Source: Linum tenue (lineage: Eukaryota; Streptophyta; Magnoliopsida; Malpighiales; Linaceae). Taken from it: a DNA stretch of 64,000 nt. Position numbers and translations under genes: made by a program. Where the stretch lies: the NCBI GenBank assembly GCA_946122785.1, contig CAMGYJ010000011.1, forward strand, positions 3,038,001 to 3,102,000. The letters run 5' to 3'. A model generated the notes under the pieces. That model ran no database searches. It was not told the origin of the DNA and saw nothing but the letters and a program-made list of their open reading frames with translations. Position 1 is the stretch's first letter. Every line of letters begins with the position of its first letter. This document shows, piece by piece, positions 55,718 to 64,000 of this stretch.

Positions 55718-57246
55718 CCCCCCCCCCCCCCCCCCCCCCCGCAAGCTGGAGGGCAAATATTCAGCACTCCAAGCTTGGAGAGAAGAGCAGAGAATGGAGC
55801 AGGAGAGAGTGGTTTCGTAAGGATGTCAGCCAGTTGATGGTGAGAAGGAACGTGGAGGATCTTAATCACTTGAGCAAGTAACTTCTCACGAACTAAATGG
55901 CAGTCTAATTCAATATGTTTGGTGCGCTCATGGAAAGTCTGGTTCTCTGCGATATAGATAGCAGATTGATTGTCGCAGTAAAGGGAAACAGGCTGAGAAT
56001 GAGGCACCTGAAAGTCATGGAGAAGATGAAGTAGCCACTGGATTTCACAAGTAGTGTGAGCAAGAGCATGGTACTCTGCTTCACATGAAGAACGAGAAAT
56101 AGTAGATTGCTTCTTGGATTTCCAGGACACTAATGAACTCCCAAGAAAAACACTGTAACCAGTAATAGATCGACGAGTATCTGGACAAGACCCCCAATCT
56201 GAATCACTGAAAGCCTTGAAGTGCAGTGAAGAATTGGATGGGAAGAACAGACCAGTACCAGGACTCCTTTTGATATAACGAAGGATACGAGTAACAGCCT
56301 TCAAATGAGTAGCAGTAGGATGACACATAAATTGACTAACCTGCTGAGTGGCAAAACTTATATCAGGACGCGTAGTAGTCAAATAAATCAACTTTCCAAC
56401 CATACTTCTATAAGCTGTGGCATCCACAAAATCAGAACTATCATCCATCTTCAAGTGCACTTTGTAATCCATTGGAGTCGTAACTGGTTTAGCACCAAGC
56501 TGCCCTGCAGCATCAAGTATCTCTAAAGCATACTTACGCTGAGATAGATGAATCCCCTTTGGACTCCTGGCCACTTCAAGGCCAAGGAAATATTTCAGAA
56601 TTCCCAGATCCTTAATACTGAAAGCCTGATGCAAATGAGCTTTAATGCGATTGATTTCAACCAAATCATTGCCTCCTATAATGAGATCATCGACATAAAC
56701 CAATATAGCAGTATAGGAATCAGCAGTAGCTCTAGTAAACAAAGAATGATCAGATTTGCTCTGTTGATAACCAAGGGTGAACAAACTGTCAGAAAGCTTG
56801 GAAAACCATTGGCGAGAGGCCTGTTTAAGACCATAGAGAGCCTTGTTGAGCTTGCAAACAGGATTAGGGATATTTGGTGGGCAAGAAACACCTGGAGGAA
56901 GCTTCATATAGACATCTTCTGCAAGGTCTCCGTGAAGAAATGCGTTGTTTATATCTAGCTGATGAAGATGCCAGTTTCTGATAGAAGCAATAGCTAGAAA
57001 TAAACGAACAGTTGTCATTTTCACAACTGGAGCAAAAGTATCCATATAATCAATACCCTCTCGCTGGGTGTAACCCTTAGCAACCAAGCGAGCCTTGAAC
57101 CTTTCAATCTCACCTGTTGACAAGTATTTAATTCGATAGACCCATTTGCATCCTATGGCAACAGCACCATCAGGAAGAGAAACAATATCCCAAGTTCCAT
57201 TATTCTCAAGGGCTGTAACCTCATTTTGCATAGCGCTAGGTTCCAT
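55534..57246 (-). pseudogene. Copia pol, reverse transcriptase-RNase H part
   Basis: The frame begins just inside the overlap with the gag-pol frame (57153-57246). It holds the RT (KWVYRIKYLSTGEIERFKAR, DINNAFLHGDL, YVDDLIIGGND) and RNase H (SDSDWGSCPDTRRS, SSCEAEYHAL, CDNQSAIY, ADILTKPL). It is open throughout but lies in a different frame from the upstream part. A small indel near 57225 therefore separates RT from integrase, unless a ribosomal frameshift occurs, which is not usual here. Confidence 0.9.
55718..55740 (-). promoter_or_regulatory. Polypurine tract, (G)23
   Basis: On the coding strand 23 consecutive G abut the 3' LTR, where plus-strand DNA synthesis is primed. A pure G tract of this length is unusual; it also codes for the polyglycine in the last part of the pol frame. 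Confidence 0.8.
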
Positions 57247-60176
57247 TCATTTGATTGAGCTGCCTCATGGTAGGATTCTGGTTCCTTGTGAGCAGAAATA
57301 GTTAGCACAAAATGCTTATGAGATGGAGTGAGGTGATCATAAGAAATATAGGTATGGATTGGGTACCTCTTACTGGAAGTGGGAGTTGGACACCATGTGG
57401 AAGCAAGTAATTGGGGCCTGCAGTTAACCAATTGCTCACACTCAAAATCCTGCAGATGTGAAGGAGGTTTGATGACACGAGGTGGAAGAACTCGATGAGA
57501 TGATGAGGGAACACTAGAACTGGTGGATAGTGGGACAGGAGGAATGACAGGGGAAGGTGGAGTTTCAGGTGGAGCCTCATCATCTGAACTAAGAGCAGGA
57601 GATATGGGGGAGAATGATGGAACATAGGTAGGATCATCATCAAACTGGACTGGAACAGAAGGAATAGCAACAGATGAAGGCGATGCAGGCAGAATGGCTG
57701 GATCAAAAGGAAAGACAGATTCATGAAAATGAACATCACGAGAGGTAAATATTTGGTGAGTGTCCAAATCATATAATCTGTAACCCTTAATTCCTGGAGA
57801 AAAACCAAGGTGAATACATTTCCTAGCTCGAGAGGAAAATTTGTGTCGAGTGCTAGGTAATGTAGAAGCAAAGGCCAAGCATCCAAAAACCTTAAGAAAA
57901 GACAGGTCAGGTGGTTTGCTGTGTAAAAGTTCAAAAGGGGATTGATTATTAAGGACTTGTGAAGGAATGCGATTGATCAAAAACACAGCATGAGTGACAC
58001 AATCCGACCAGAATTCAATAGGGAGATGTGCTTGAAATTTTAAGGCACGAGCAACTGACAAAATATGTTGGTGTTTACGCTCAACTTTGGAGTTTTGTTC
58101 TGGTGTTTCGACACAAGAAAGCTCATGTCTGACACCTTTACTACTGAAAAATTCTCGCATTTGAAACTCTTGACCTTGGTCACTGCGAACTCTTTTGATT
58201 ATGGTGGAAAATTGAGTCTCAACAAGATTAAAAAATGAAATCAGGTGAGGTCGTGTATCAGATTTTTGTTTCATTAAAAGCAACCAGGTCATACGACTGA
58301 AGTCGTCAACTATAGTGAGGAAATATCGAAAACCATCATGGGAGGGACTGGAATTGGGACCCCAAATATCCATGTGTATAAGCTCAAAAGGTTTAGTTGT
58401 AATGGAAGTACTAGTAGGAAATGGTAATCGTTTTTGCCGAGCAAAATGGCATACATCACAACTAGAAACCTGTTGCATATCTATACTGGAGTTCAATCTC
58501 TTTAGGTGAGGAAGCCTGGAAAAAGAAACATGGCCTAACCTATAATGCCAGAGGTCAAAAGAAGGAGTTGTGCTTGAGGCAACAACTTTGGAAGGACTAC
58601 TGACATGTCTACGATGTAATCTGTAGAGACCATGGTGGAGCTCAGCAGAACCAATCACTTGCAACCTCATGGCATCCTGTATAAAACAAAATCCAGAAGA
58701 GAATGTGAGATGAAGATTATTTTGCTGAGTCAACTTACTCACTGAGATGAGATTAAAGTTGAAAACTGGAACAAACAGAACATCCTGAAGAACAAGATGC
58801 TCTGATAAATGCACACTGCCCATGTGTGTTGCTTTAACTGCCTGGCCAGTAGGCAAATTAATCTCAACATCATTAATCTCCTTGCAGCTATGAAACAGAC
58901 TCAAGTCACATACAATGTGGTCGGTGGCTCCCGTATCCAGTATCCATAAGTCAAGATGTTGTTGTTTATGACCAGGTGAGAAAGAAAGAGAGAACTTGCC
59001 TGTATCTGAAACATTCTTACTCAGAAAGGCAGCTGCAGAATGCTGCTGAGTAGAGGTACTTGCTCCACTGGAAGACCCAACTGAGTTGTTCTTGAGGAGA
59101 TTCATTAAGCCTTCATATTGTTCCTTGCTTAGACTGATGTTGTCAGTTGCTTCTGAAGTCATCACAGCATTCACATTTCGTCCATTGCTTGAACCAGCAC
59201 CCCTACCACTTCGAGGAGTCATACCAGGTGGCCAACCATGCTTATGGTAGCATGTTTCTTCAGTGTGACCCTGCATCTTGCAATAAGTGCAGAATGGACG
59301 TGGTCCTCCAAATCTTCCACGACCTCTGCCTCTTCCTCTACTAGATGTAAAAGAAGAATTCCAGTCTGGTCTGTTGTGTTGTTGATCAGGTGCCCTGACC
59401 CCCATGGATTGCAGTGCTAGTGCAATTGACTCAACCATATTACCCTTGTCACCTTGACTACCATAGCACTGTCTTTCATGTTGTGCCATACGATAAAACA
59501 CTTGATCCATAGTAGGTAAAGGATCACTGAACAACACTTGAGATGTTGGTATAGAATAATTGTCATTCAGGCCACGAAGAAAGTGGACAATCAGATTTGT
59601 GTCTTGTGTTTTCTTGACCATATTGATTGCTGCACAATCCCTATGACTAGTGGTTGTGCAATTACATACAGGAATAGGCTGATAGGTCTTAAGCTCTTCC
59701 CAAGTTGTGATCAACTCTGTATGATACTCAGACAAGGTTCTAGTTCCTTGCTTCAAATTGCATAGCTTCTCATTAAGTTCTACTATTCTAATCAAATCAC
59801 CCTGACCATATCGTAATTTGAGAGTTTTCCATACCTCTGTTGCTGTTTTGAGGCTTCTCACACTCTTGCCAATCAACTCATCAACTGTCTGCAAAATCCA
59901 GCTCTTTACCATCATATTGCATCTCATCCAGGGCCATTCTAGGTCGTCTCCAGGCTGTGCTTCTGGGATCGTACCATCTATGAACCCTAATTTGTTTTTG
60001 GATGCAAGGGCATCGAACATCGCTGCACTCCAGTCGTTGTAGTTGTTGGATGTGAGTTTGATTGAGATGAGAATTTGTCCTGGCTGCTCTGATCCATGAA
60101 GATAATAGGGATCTGAGAGTGGGTAATCCGTTCTAGCTACCGAGCTGTTGTTCTCAGCAGCTGTATTGTCCGCCAT
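57153..60176 (-). CDS. Copia gag-protease-integrase polyprotein part
   Basis: ATG at 60176 starts 1007 codons. The gag core includes YYLHGSEQPG, LTSNNYNDW, RYGQGDLIRIVELN and a CCHC knuckle (CTYCKMQGHTEETC, about residue 300). The protease has LDTGATDH. Integrase has its HHCC finger (HYRLGHVSF ... CDVCHFARQ) and core residues in MDIWGPN, RSDQGQEF and VERKHQH. A Pro/Ser-rich linker and HKHFVLTISAHKEPESY follow. The frame leaves the RT frame after this point. Otherwise it is uninterrupted, in agreement with the near-identical LTRs. Confidence 0.93.
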   Translation of the reverse strand: MADNTAAENNSSVARTDYPLSDPYYLHGSEQPGQILISIKLTSNNYNDWSAAMFDALASKNKLGFIDGTIPEAQPGDDLEWPWMRCNMMVKSWILQTVDELIGKSVRSLKTATEVWKTLKLRYGQGDLIRIVELNEKLCNLKQGTRTLSEYHTELITTWEELKTYQPIPVCNCTTTSHRDCAAINMVKKTQDTNLIVHFLRGLNDNYSIPTSQVLFSDPLPTMDQVFYRMAQHERQCYGSQGDKGNMVESIALALQSMGVRAPDQQHNRPDWNSSFTSSRGRGRGRGRFGGPRPFCTYCKMQGHTEETCYHKHGWPPGMTPRSGRGAGSSNGRNVNAVMTSEATDNISLSKEQYEGLMNLLKNNSVGSSSGASTSTQQHSAAAFLSKNVSDTGKFSLSFSPGHKQQHLDLWILDTGATDHIVCDLSLFHSCKEINDVEINLPTGQAVKATHMGSVHLSEHLVLQDVLFVPVFNFNLISVSKLTQQNNLHLTFSSGFCFIQDAMRLQVIGSAELHHGLYRLHRRHVSSPSKVVASSTTPSFDLWHYRLGHVSFSRLPHLKRLNSSIDMQQVSSCDVCHFARQKRLPFPTSTSITTKPFELIHMDIWGPNSSPSHDGFRYFLTIVDDFSRMTWLLLMKQKSDTRPHLISFFNLVETQFSTIIKRVRSDQGQEFQMREFFSSKGVRHELSCVETPEQNSKVERKHQHILSVARALKFQAHLPIEFWSDCVTHAVFLINRIPSQVLNNQSPFELLHSKPPDLSFLKVFGCLAFASTLPSTRHKFSSRARKCIHLGFSPGIKGYRLYDLDTHQIFTSRDVHFHESVFPFDPAILPASPSSVAIPSVPVQFDDDPTYVPSFSPISPALSSDDEAPPETPPSPVIPPVPLSTSSSVPSSSHRVLPPRVIKPPSHLQDFECEQLVNCRPQLLASTWCPTPTSSKRYPIHTYISYDHLTPSHKHFVLTISAHKEPESYHEAAQSNEWNLALCKMRLQPLRIMELGILFLFLMVLLP

Positions 60177-60300
60177 GATCGCTCAAAGCAGAGAACAGAA
60201 AGAAATGAAAACGAAAGCAAAATAGAACCAGTGAATCAAGGAGAAGAAGAAGGGAAAGAGGGAAGAAGGATTGCTGGTTAGGGTTCCGAAACCCTAACCA

Positions 60301-60313
60301 GGCTCTGATACCA
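60301..60313 (-). promoter_or_regulatory. Primer-binding site, initiator-Met tRNA
   Basis: TGGTATCAGAGCC on the minus strand, immediately after the 5' LTR end ...GTTGTTA. Confidence 0.9.
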
Positions 60314-60582
60314 TAACAACGCAAATTTCACAGAGAATTGGAAGAAGAAAAAGTATCTTCTTCCTTCCTTCCTTCTTCTCATTTATATTCAGAGTTCATT
60401 ACACGACAAAGACCAGCTCAGCTGGGTAAAAGGAATGTAACAGTAAAATCGAATAACAGAAAAGATAAATGACATCATGATGACCGTTGGAGTAGCTCGT
60501 GCTCCTCACGTGACTGGTGCCTTCCTTCGTTCTGGACTTGGAACAGAAGAAAAAACAGGGGTTTCTTCTTGTATTGCTAATA
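60314..60582 (-). repeat. 5' LTR of the young copia
   Basis: 269 bp, the partner of 55449-55717. It would carry the promoter of the element. Confidence 0.95.
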
Positions 60583-60734
60583 AACCACTTATTTAGCTTT
60601 TTTATTAAATGTTTTTTCGATGATAAAATGTTATTGAGAAGTATCTAATAGAGAGTAACACACAAAAAAAAAGGCGTTAATTTTTTCGAGTTATGAGAAC
60701 GGGACTGGTTGTTTGACTTTAAAATATTTTGCAG

Positions 60735-60989
60735 AGTGGTGTAGTGTGGAGAGTTGCGCTTAACAAAGAAGACGAAAGAGAGGAAGCAATTAAAGAATGT
60801 TGGGAGGTGTTGGACACTATCGAGGAGAAAGCAGGGATAGGAGGAGAGACGAAATTTTGTTGTGGGGATGAAATTGGAATTGTGGATGTGGCGTTAAGTT
60901 CGTTTACTTATTGGCTTGGGCTCATTGAATCGAACATTGGGGTGACAATACTTGAACCCCACAAGTTCCCTCGTCTCTCTTTGTGGGCC
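60735..60989 (+). pseudogene. GSTU pseudogene: Tau-class GST2, exon 2, cut by a copia
   Basis: The acceptor TTTTGCAG|AGT at 60734/60735 opens in phase 0 with exon 1. The C-terminal domain reads EDEREEAIKECWEVLDTIEEK, then FCCGDEIGIVDVALSSFTYWLG and PHKFPRLSLWA. The coding then passes into the LTR that starts at 60990, and a stop follows within ten codons. About 25-30 C-terminal residues that Tau GSTs usually have are separated from it and would lie beyond the window. The gene is inactive unless the truncated product is stable. Confidence 0.9.
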
Positions 60990-61260
60990 TGTAATGAAGA
61001 AAACCAAAAGTAAAACGAGAACGCAGCGAGATTTACGTGGTTTCCCCGTTCGATGTGAACGGGACTACTCCACGGAGAGCTTTCACTCTCAGGATGAAAT
61101 CGACTATGGTGTGTGGAAGTTAGGGTTTCCAGCCACAAAGTCCAAAGGTATAAATACTTGATCCGATTTCTACAGAGCTACGCGGATCAAATAAAAGAAA
61201 AGAACCAAATGCAAAAAGGTCCTCCAAAGATAAAACCATAACAAAGGAGGACACGTAACA
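60990..61260 (-). repeat. 3' LTR of the second copia
   Basis: 271 bp. On the minus strand it begins TGTTACGTGTCCTCC and ends CTTCATTACA, with canonical TG..CA. The polypurine tract CTTGAGGGGGCG lies beside it (61261-61272). The presumed target duplication on this side is GGGCC (60985-60989). Confidence 0.85.
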
Positions 61261-61267
61261 CGCCCCC

Positions 61268-63991
61268 TCAAGCGAAGGAATGGATGTCGATCATGCCGAG
61301 CTTGACGCGGAGATGACTGAACTGGTCCACACTCAAGCCTTTGGTGAAAATATCTGCCGGCTGATCAGAAGTAGGAATTTTGCAGGGAGCAATGTCACGA
61401 GACTGCACACGCTCTCGCACAAAAAAGCAATCCATCTCCACATGCTTAGTACGCTCGTGGAAAACAGGATTGGCTGAAATGTGAAGAGCGGCTTGATTGT
61501 CACAATGAAGAGGTGTTGGGGTATCTAGATGAACCCCCAAGTCTCGAAGAAGCCAACGCAACCAGATGACCTCGCTAACTGTAGTGGCCATGGCACGATA
61601 CTCTGCCTCAGCCGAAGAACGCGCTACCACAGTCTGTTTCTTGGTACGCCAAGAAACCGGAGAAGAGCCAAGAGTGATGAAGTATCCGGAGGTAGAGCGC
61701 CGAGTGAGTGGGCAACCCGCCCAGTCAGCATCACAGTATGCTTGAAAAGTGAGAGGCTGCGAAGCTGGGAAAAACAAACCACGACCCGGTGAAGCCTTTA
61801 GATAACGCAGGACGCGGAGGGAGGCATCCACATGGGCCTGCGTGGGAGCATGAACCGCCTGACTGAGTACGTTGACAGCGTATGTGATGTCAGGCCGAGT
61901 AACAGTGAGATATAACAAACGTCCCACCAATCGACGATAGGCCGCAGGATCGGCCGCCGGAGCTGATGGAGCACGACCTAATTGATGATTTTGCTCAATC
62001 GGTGTTGGACTAGGCCGAGTAGCTTCCATCCCTGAGTCCGCCAATATGTCCAAAACATACTTGCGTTGATTAAGAACAATACCCTTCGGAGAACGAGCGA
62101 CTTCTATGCCAAGAAAATACTTCAAGGAACCCAGATCCTTGATAGTGAATCGAGAGTGAAGGGTATCCTTGACATGCTGAATGAAATCGAGATTATTACC
62201 AGCCAGAATCACATCATCAACATAAATGAGAGCTACCACAAACGTCGCCCCCTGTCGATATACAAAAAGAGAATGATCAGCACGACTGGGCGTGAAGTGC
62301 ATATCCTGGAGTGCCTGAGTGAACTTCTGGTACCAATTTCGAGATGCTTGACGCAGACCATAAATAGACTTACGTAAGCGACAGACACGTGGATCACCAG
62401 GGCGAGCAAAACCGGGAGGAACCTTCATGTAAACTTCCTCAACCAAATCCCCGTGCAAGAATGCGTTGTTTACATCTAGCTGATGAATGTGCCAACCACG
62501 AGCAATGGCCACAGCCAGTAAACAACGAACAGTGACCAGCTTGGCCACAGGAGCAAAAGTATCCTGATAGTCGATCCCCTCGACCTGAGTATACCCTTTT
62601 GCCACCAGCCGGGCCTTGTAGCGCTCGACGGTGCCATCAGGATGGAACTTGATTTTGTAGACCCACTTACAATCAATGGCTTTCATCCCGGGCGGTAGAA
62701 ACTCTAGAGTCCAAGTACCATTTTCTTCCTGGGCTTTGATTTCGGCTTGCATAGCATCCCGCCATTGTTTGTGCCGTACCGCCTGATGAAAATAACGAGG
62801 CTCATCAATGAGAGTGACCGCAGCCACAAAGGCACGATGAGCAGGAGATAATCGACGATCATGAAGATAGTCCTGCAGTGGATACTTGACATTCGATGCA
62901 CTGGGAACGGAAGCTGCATGGGAACGACCAGGGAGAGAGACCTCGTACCCTTGTAGACGAGTTGAAGGAATGCTGACCCGAGTGCTTTTGCGAGTGGGTG
63001 GAATGACAGGAGGAGGCTCGGGTGAGGAGCTCTCTGAAGGATGTGGCCGAGTGGGTGAGGTATCACCAGTAGGTGCTGCATGGGGCGAATGTAATGATTC
63101 CTCATGCAAAGGAGAATCCCCTGAGGTAGGGTGTTGTTGTTCGGCCATAGGAGGAGAGGAAATGGAAGGCTGCATGGCAGGGGGATTCAACGTAGAGGCA
63201 ATAGAAGGTTGCATGGCTGGTGGATCCGACGTAGAAGTCGGTGGTGAGGGAAAATCATCCTCGTCATCATGCAAACCCGAGGGAAAATGAGGGTGCATAT
63301 CACGAGAGGTGGACTGTGCTGGCGAACTGCTCGATCGGTAGGGAAATTCATGTTCCAGAAAGAGAACGTCTCGAGACGTGTAAAGCACCTTACGCTCAAG
63401 ATCATAAACACGATAGCCCTTCTGAGCAGCGGGATACCCAAGAAAAACACCAGCCCGACCTCGATCACCAAATTTGTGGAGCTGATGATGATTGTCACGA
63501 GCATAAACCAGGCAGCCGAAGGTACGCAAATGAGCATAAGAAGGGTCTTTTCCAAACATAACCTGAAAGGGAGACTTATTCCCGATAGAGACCAACGGCA
63601 TCCTGTTAATCAGATAAGCTGCTGTGAGTACACATTCTCCCCAGAATCGGAGAGGGAGATTAGCATGAAAACGAAGAGCCCGAGCTGTATCCAGCAGATG
63701 TCGGTGCTTACGCTCAACCACCCCATTCTGCTGTGGAGTATCAGTACAGGAGGTCTGCAAAAGAATACCTTCTGCAGCATAAAAATTTTGCAACTCGGCC
63801 GAGGCAAATTCAGGAGCATTATCACCTTGAATGCGACGGACCTGCTTCCCAAATTGTGTCTTAACCATGTTACAAAAAAAGAGTAAGTGTCGAGCAACAT
63901 CGGACTTGAATTTCAACAGGAATACCCAAACTGCACGACTGAAATCATCCACGATAGTCAAGAAAAAACGAGCTCCGGATAAAGATGCCAC
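61268..63991 (-). CDS. Copia pol (integrase to RNase H), continuing past the window
   Basis: A single open frame of 907 codons ends at 61268. In order it has the integrase core (TIVDDFSRAVWVF, RIQGDNAPEFAS, VVERKHRHLL), a long Pro/Ser-rich linker, the RT (KWVYKIKFHPDGTVERYKAR, DVNNAFLHGDLV, YVDDVILAGNN) and RNase H (YCDADWAGCPLTRRS, SSAEAEYRAM, CDNQAALH, ADIFTKGL). No stop or frameshift is visible, and GC content is higher than in the other copia copies. The element belongs to a different copia lineage from 55449-60582, given the LTR sequence and TG..CA ends. Gag, protease and the other LTR lie outside. Confidence 0.95.
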   Translation of the reverse strand: MASLSGARFFLTIVDDFSRAVWVFLLKFKSDVARHLLFFCNMVKTQFGKQVRRIQGDNAPEFASAELQNFYAAEGILLQTSCTDTPQQNGVVERKHRHLLDTARALRFHANLPLRFWGECVLTAAYLINRMPLVSIGNKSPFQVMFGKDPSYAHLRTFGCLVYARDNHHQLHKFGDRGRAGVFLGYPAAQKGYRVYDLERKVLYTSRDVLFLEHEFPYRSSSSPAQSTSRDMHPHFPSGLHDDEDDFPSPPTSTSDPPAMQPSIASTLNPPAMQPSISSPPMAEQQHPTSGDSPLHEESLHSPHAAPTGDTSPTRPHPSESSSPEPPPVIPPTRKSTRVSIPSTRLQGYEVSLPGRSHAASVPSASNVKYPLQDYLHDRRLSPAHRAFVAAVTLIDEPRYFHQAVRHKQWRDAMQAEIKAQEENGTWTLEFLPPGMKAIDCKWVYKIKFHPDGTVERYKARLVAKGYTQVEGIDYQDTFAPVAKLVTVRCLLAVAIARGWHIHQLDVNNAFLHGDLVEEVYMKVPPGFARPGDPRVCRLRKSIYGLRQASRNWYQKFTQALQDMHFTPSRADHSLFVYRQGATFVVALIYVDDVILAGNNLDFIQHVKDTLHSRFTIKDLGSLKYFLGIEVARSPKGIVLNQRKYVLDILADSGMEATRPSPTPIEQNHQLGRAPSAPAADPAAYRRLVGRLLYLTVTRPDITYAVNVLSQAVHAPTQAHVDASLRVLRYLKASPGRGLFFPASQPLTFQAYCDADWAGCPLTRRSTSGYFITLGSSPVSWRTKKQTVVARSSAEAEYRAMATTVSEVIWLRWLLRDLGVHLDTPTPLHCDNQAALHISANPVFHERTKHVEMDCFFVRERVQSRDIAPCKIPTSDQPADIFTKGLSVDQFSHLRVKLGMIDIHSFA

Positions 63992-64000
63992 TCTATAACT

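Larger units (their letters stand above)
55449..60582 (-). mobile_element. Young Ty1/copia element in the GST2 intron, 5134 bp
   Basis: Two 269-bp LTRs (55449-55717, 60314-60582) differ at one position that I can see. They are flanked by the exact duplication AACCA (55444-55448, 60583-60587). Read in the element's direction the LTR runs TATTAGC...GTTGTTA, i.e. TA..TA rather than TG..CA. The primer site lies directly beside the 5' LTR and a 23-base G run beside the 3' LTR. Domain order gag-PR-INT-RT-RH is that of copia. Confidence 0.95.

Noticed and set aside
62886..63561. Plus-strand open frames in the last copia
   Set aside because: Antisense to an uninterrupted 907-codon pol frame with clear motifs.

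Overview
The window is nuclear DNA of a flowering plant, most likely a eudicot. It has intron-containing genes with plant-type GT..AG junctions, Tau-class glutathione S-transferase genes (a plant-specific class), an eS6 ribosomal-protein fragment, and a dense, nested transposon landscape typical of plant intergenic DNA. I cannot name the species.

Host genes are few. There is one intact intronless Tau GST (39827-40513). A second Tau GST (exon 1 at 52417-52734, exon 2 at 60735-60989) is broken: its intron holds a hAT element and a young Ty1/copia element, and exon 2 is cut by another copia. There is an eS6 pseudogene (about 40855-41145) and, near the left end, exon pieces of a possible aerolysin-like-domain gene on the minus strand (6999-7292 and about 6700-6914).

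Layout. 1-8640: a hAT MITE, an unclassified repeat family present twice in inverted orientation (about 2640-3035 and 8305-8640), a solo-type LTR, a decayed copia, the aerolysin-like exons and two MITEs. 8641-25230: a nest. A Ty3/gypsy chromovirus, cut at its 5' side, has a 3.6-kb 3' LTR that is split by a 7.2-kb CACTA transposon with perfect ends. It lies beside a hAT-like end and the 3' part of another copia that carries an extra ORF. 25811-26980: a non-autonomous Mutator-like element with a GC-rich gene-like core.

27128-39031: the most interesting unit, an apparently intact 11.9-kb Mutator-like element (MULE). It carries a five-exon FAR1/MURA-type transposase that splices in frame to 833 codons. 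It also carries a small GRF-zinc-finger ORF and, convergently, a multi-exon gene ending in a Ulp1/C48-type protease with its His-Asp-Gln-Cys residues. The two large genes meet tail to tail over a 72-bp-periodic array of the GC-rich palindrome GCACGGCCGTGC and a 43-bp tandem array. Non-coding DNA of both genes is filled with a short repeat (GGATATT...TCTGG) that keeps the sense orientation of each gene, so it flips at this central point.

39032-64000: the GST1 and eS6 pseudogene area; a Harbinger-like MITE split by a decayed L1-type LINE; a long-TIR element; a Helitron with the end of a helicase gene; then GST2 with its nested insertions. The young copia in the GST2 intron has 269-bp LTRs that differ at one position, an exact AACCA target duplication and unusual TA...TA LTR ends. 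The window stops inside the integrase of the last copia.

All calls are from reading the sequence; no database search was run. Transposon family names rest on termini, target duplications and motif recognition.
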